DNA from: Myxococcales bacterium
GTDB lineage: Bacteria; Myxococcota; Polyangia; Fen-1088
Assembly: GCA_003159055.1 (NCBI GenBank)
Contig: PMLH01000624.1
Coordinates: 228-8,104 of the forward strand
Length of the DNA stretch: 7,877 bases
Direction of reading: 5' to 3'
Program-made: the position numbers and the translations under genes
Notes under the pieces: model-generated
What the model was told of the DNA's origin: nothing
Database searches by the model: none
The model's input: the letters and a program-made list of their open reading frames with translations, nothing else
Shown: positions 5,818 to 7,877 of the stretch, piece by piece
Position numbering within the stretch: position 1 is the first letter of the stretch
How the letters are laid out: each line of letters opens with the position of its first letter

Positions 5818-6780
5818 CTACGGCGCTTGCAGGAACGCGACCACTTCGGCGGCGACCTTTTCCACCGCGGCTAGGTCGGTCTTGGGCAGCGAAATGGCCC
5901 CAACGGCCGGGTGGCCACCGCCGCCATATTTTTCGCACAATTTGGCAATGTCGTGCGTGCGCGGAATGCGCGGCCAGGGATTCGACCCGACGGAGATCTT
6001 GTAGCGCTCGGGGGTAGCGAGCAGGGTGACCGAATAGCGCGCCTCGGGGTGCAGGTAATAGACGATGAACTTGTTGACGGTGGTGATGCCGTCGAGAATC
6101 AGGTTGGTCACGACCACGCCGCCATCGAGCTTAGCCAGGCGGCGAACTGCTTCGATGTTTTTTTGGTGCCGATCGAGCAGCGGGACGAGCGGGCCGGCGA
6201 CGTAGGGATCCGTTGCGATGTCGCCGAGCGGCCGACTCACCAGATCTTCGATGAAGCGTTCCGCGAGCCGCTTGTCGCGATTGTTCTCAACCCACGTCAT
6301 GAGCTTGAGAGCAGGCTCACGCAACTCGACCGCTATGGCCGCGGTTGGGAAGAGCGCGCCATCGATGATTTCTGCCCAATGGAGCAGATCGGCGAAGCGG
6401 CTGATGTCGAAAGCGAATCTTTCCACCAGCATGAGCGCCAGGAAACGCGTGCAGCTCTTGGCGTGCGGGTCGTAGAACTTCTGGCCACTTTGGTCTGCCC
6501 GAAAATGCGCCTCGTCGCCTGGCAACTGAAACGCCGAGGCGTGATGGTCGAACCACCAACCGAGGCGCGGGTCTTGGCTGTAACGGAAGTCAACGCACGC
6601 GTTGACGTCGCCATCAAGCAACTTGCCATCGATCGGTTGCGCATCGCCCTTGTGCTGCATGGCCGTGTAAGCCACCTCAGCCGCGCCTTGGGCGAGGTGC
6701 TCGCGGAAAAAGCGAGCGAACAAACCCGCCGAGGCGGAGCCGTCGAAGCAATTGCCATGAAACAGGATTCGCAACTTCAT
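5818..6780 (-). CDS. DHH/DHHA1-family phosphoesterase
   Basis: The 320-residue cytoplasmic protein begins MKLRILFHGNCFDGSASAG, where HGNCFDG (His8, Asp13) is motif I of the DHH superfamily. It continues with CVDFRYS (Asp64), the name-giving FDHH (Asp78, His79, His80), and LLHWAEIIDGALF (Asp140), which supplies the fourth metal-site motif. The C-terminal part carries the DHHA1 substrate-binding motif YGGGGHPAVGAI (285-296). DHH/DHHA1 proteins cleave phosphodiesters, for example nanoRNA, pAp or cyclic dinucleotides; the substrate here cannot be read from sequence. The Cys-X-Asp-Gly form of motif I marks a less-studied branch rather than classic NrnA or RecJ. ATG 6780 is chosen because the motif follows at once, although the frame stays open far upstream through GC bias. 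The upstream membrane-protein gene ends 74 bp away on the same strand, so cotranscription is possible. Confidence 0.88.
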   Translation of the reverse strand: MKLRILFHGNCFDGSASAGLFARFFREHLAQGAAEVAYTAMQHKGDAQPIDGKLLDGDVNACVDFRYSQDPRLGWWFDHHASAFQLPGDEAHFRADQSGQKFYDPHAKSCTRFLALMLVERFAFDISRFADLLHWAEIIDGALFPTAAIAVELREPALKLMTWVENNRDKRLAERFIEDLVSRPLGDIATDPYVAGPLVPLLDRHQKNIEAVRRLAKLDGGVVVTNLILDGITTVNKFIVYYLHPEARYSVTLLATPERYKISVGSNPWPRIPRTHDIAKLCEKYGGGGHPAVGAISLPKTDLAAVEKVAAEVVAFLQAP

Positions 6781-6793
6781 GCGCGAGAAACTA

Positions 6794-6813
6794 CCAGCCG
6801 GGCGTGAGGCTGG
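6794..6813 (-). promoter_or_regulatory. Short hairpin between the membrane protein and the DHH gene
   Basis: CCAGCC at 6794-6799 and GGCTGG at 6808-6813 pair as a 6-bp GC-rich stem with an 8-base loop. On the minus strand it is followed by TAGTTTCTC and, 14 bases on, the DHH start codon. It could weaken read-through from the upstream gene or affect access to the DHH start. The stem is short and the T-run poor, so it is not called a terminator. Confidence 0.25.
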
Positions 6814-6854
6814 CCAGGTTTGATGCGCCAACGCTCGTGGCTGGCTGCTAGGCA

Positions 6855-7877
6855 CTAGGTCCCGAGCCACCTCGTGAGCCAATGCCGGTGCCAGGTCAGG
6901 CTGAGCGCCGCGATCGGTATGAACCAGATCAAGTGGTTGCCGTGCATCTCGCGGTAGCTGACCTCGATGGCAATCAAGAGCAGTGTGAAGGAGACCACCA
7001 GTGAGCGGATTTCCAGCGGGCGCTTGAAATTGAGAGCGACGGCGATGGCGACGCTGCAGGCTTGAAACACGGTGAAGAGATAGTGCAGCTCGCTGGGCGT
7101 GACGCTGTAGAGGCTGGTCGAGTCGGACGCCTTTGCCGAATGGAAGAGGAAGACGTTGCGGACGAGCGATGGCGCATCCCACAGCAGGAAAGGGACGTAG
7201 GGCAGAAGACCCAGCGCCGCGCCCAGCAGAAAGCGAGGCGAGATCTGCCGCCTTACGAAGAGGATCAGCAGAAATGCGGCGGGCGAGAATTTCGCCGAGA
7301 ACGACAGTCCCACCATCAAGCCAGCACTCAGCCACCGGCGTTGCCGGACGAAGGTCACGGCGGCAATCAGCAGCATCACCGGGAACATATCGACCGCGCC
7401 TTGGGTGAAGAGCTCGTAGTGCAACCGGTCGGGCAACAGCACCAAGGCCGCGACAACCGCGGCCGGCGCCCATCGCAGGCAACGGTAGCGGCGCGATGAC
7501 GGCTCTGTGCGGACGGCCAGCCAGCCCAGCAAACCGATGCTGATCGCGAGGTAGACGAGATTGCTGATTTTCAATCCGATCCCGTTCGGCCACACGCCGG
7601 CGAGAAAATAGCCGACCATCATGCCCGGGCCGTACTTGAAGCCGAAGAAGGCCGGGTCATCGCCAATCTTGGCGATGTCGCGCAGATACGGATTGTCGTG
7701 GGCAAACATGACCGCTCGGACCGCGTCCTCGGTGGTTAGCCCGAGATCGTTCATCCCGGCGTGCAGACTCGACTTGAAAAATGCGGCTGTGCGCGCGATT
7801 TCCCAACACAGGACAGCGACTGCGGCGACCAGCTCGGCTGCGATGAGCTTGTCCGTTGCGCGTACGGTGTGGTCCTT
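6855..7877 (-). CDS. Polytopic membrane protein, GT-C-type glycosyltransferase-like (GT87/DUF2029-like), N-terminus missing
   Basis: The frame is open from the right edge to TAG at 6855-6857, giving 340 visible residues and no start codon; an internal ATG at 7754 is unlikely to be the start because a hydrophobic segment (LIAAELVAAVAVLCW) precedes it. About eight or nine membrane segments can be picked out. Between the first two is a loop with DNPYLRDI and FGFKYGPGMM, the arrangement seen in GT87-type mannosyltransferases (an NPY or DPY motif followed by KYGP). LSFSAKFSPAAFLLIL and LPYVPFLLWD later in the chain also fit that group. Such enzymes use polyprenyl-phosphate sugars to glycosylate lipids or polysaccharides at the membrane. 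No sugar-related neighbour confirms it, so a non-enzymatic membrane protein remains possible. The C-terminus is short and basic (WHRHWLTRW). Confidence 0.65.
   Translation of the reverse strand, partial: KDHTVRATDKLIAAELVAAVAVLCWEIARTAAFFKSSLHAGMNDLGLTTEDAVRAVMFAHDNPYLRDIAKIGDDPAFFGFKYGPGMMVGYFLAGVWPNGIGLKISNLVYLAISIGLLGWLAVRTEPSSRRYRCLRWAPAAVVAALVLLPDRLHYELFTQGAVDMFPVMLLIAAVTFVRQRRWLSAGLMVGLSFSAKFSPAAFLLILFVRRQISPRFLLGAALGLLPYVPFLLWDAPSLVRNVFLFHSAKASDSTSLYSVTPSELHYLFTVFQACSVAIAVALNFKRPLEIRSLVVSFTLLLIAIEVSYREMHGNHLIWFIPIAALSLTWHRHWLTRWLGT

Noticed and set aside
5911..6807. 298-residue plus-strand open frame opposite the DHH gene
   Set aside because: It contains only the complement of DHH-family codons, no signal or domain, and would have to sit entirely inside a clearly coding antisense gene.
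6781..7593. 271-residue N-terminal extension of the DHH protein
   Set aside because: It runs through the membrane-protein gene in another frame and is Arg/Pro/Leu-rich without a domain; the DHH motif I begins right after the ATG at 6780, as expected for the family.

Overview
The window is GC-rich DNA with densely packed genes on both strands. It most likely comes from a myxobacterium-like member of the Myxococcota. That assignment is an inference from gene content: CGDG...CDDGN disulfide repeats of the myxobacterial type, a fibro-slime domain, lipoprotein-type signal peptides, and a Gly/Ser/Thr-rich linker typical of myxobacterial surface lipoproteins. No rRNA, tRNA, mobile element or CRISPR array was seen.

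Left part (1-2043): the first 90 residues of a XerC/XerD-type tyrosine recombinase read leftward off the edge. Facing away from it is an alpha/beta-fold hydrolase (386-1153) with a complete Ser-Asp-His triad. The 114-bp gap between them holds a perfect 10-bp inverted repeat (333-370). Ten bases after the hydrolase comes a small cysteine-rich secreted protein or lipoprotein of unknown function (1164-1847). A 196-bp gap follows, with one weak promoter candidate and a good ribosome binding site for the next gene.

Centre (2044-5813): a YkuE/YaeI-like metallophosphoesterase (2044-2892, plus) runs 93 bp tail-to-tail into a secreted CBM3 (family 3 carbohydrate-binding module) protein (2800-3762, minus). 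Back to back with the CBM3 gene is a large lipoprotein (3822-5813, plus) made of five cysteine repeats, a fibro-slime domain and three more cysteine repeats. The 59-bp gap between these two surface-protein genes carries a perfect 8-bp inverted repeat with arms 20 bp apart, which looks like a shared operator. The most interesting reading of the window is that this pair forms a co-regulated surface module for binding polysaccharide or building extracellular matrix.

Right part (5818-7877, minus): a DHH/DHHA1-type phosphoesterase ends 4 bp from the fibro-slime stop codon. Upstream of it is the C-terminal part of a polytopic membrane protein resembling GT-C (GT87-like) glycosyltransferases, whose start lies outside the window. 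These two may be cotranscribed, with a short hairpin between them. Apart from the CBM3/fibro-slime pair, neighbouring genes show no obvious common pathway.
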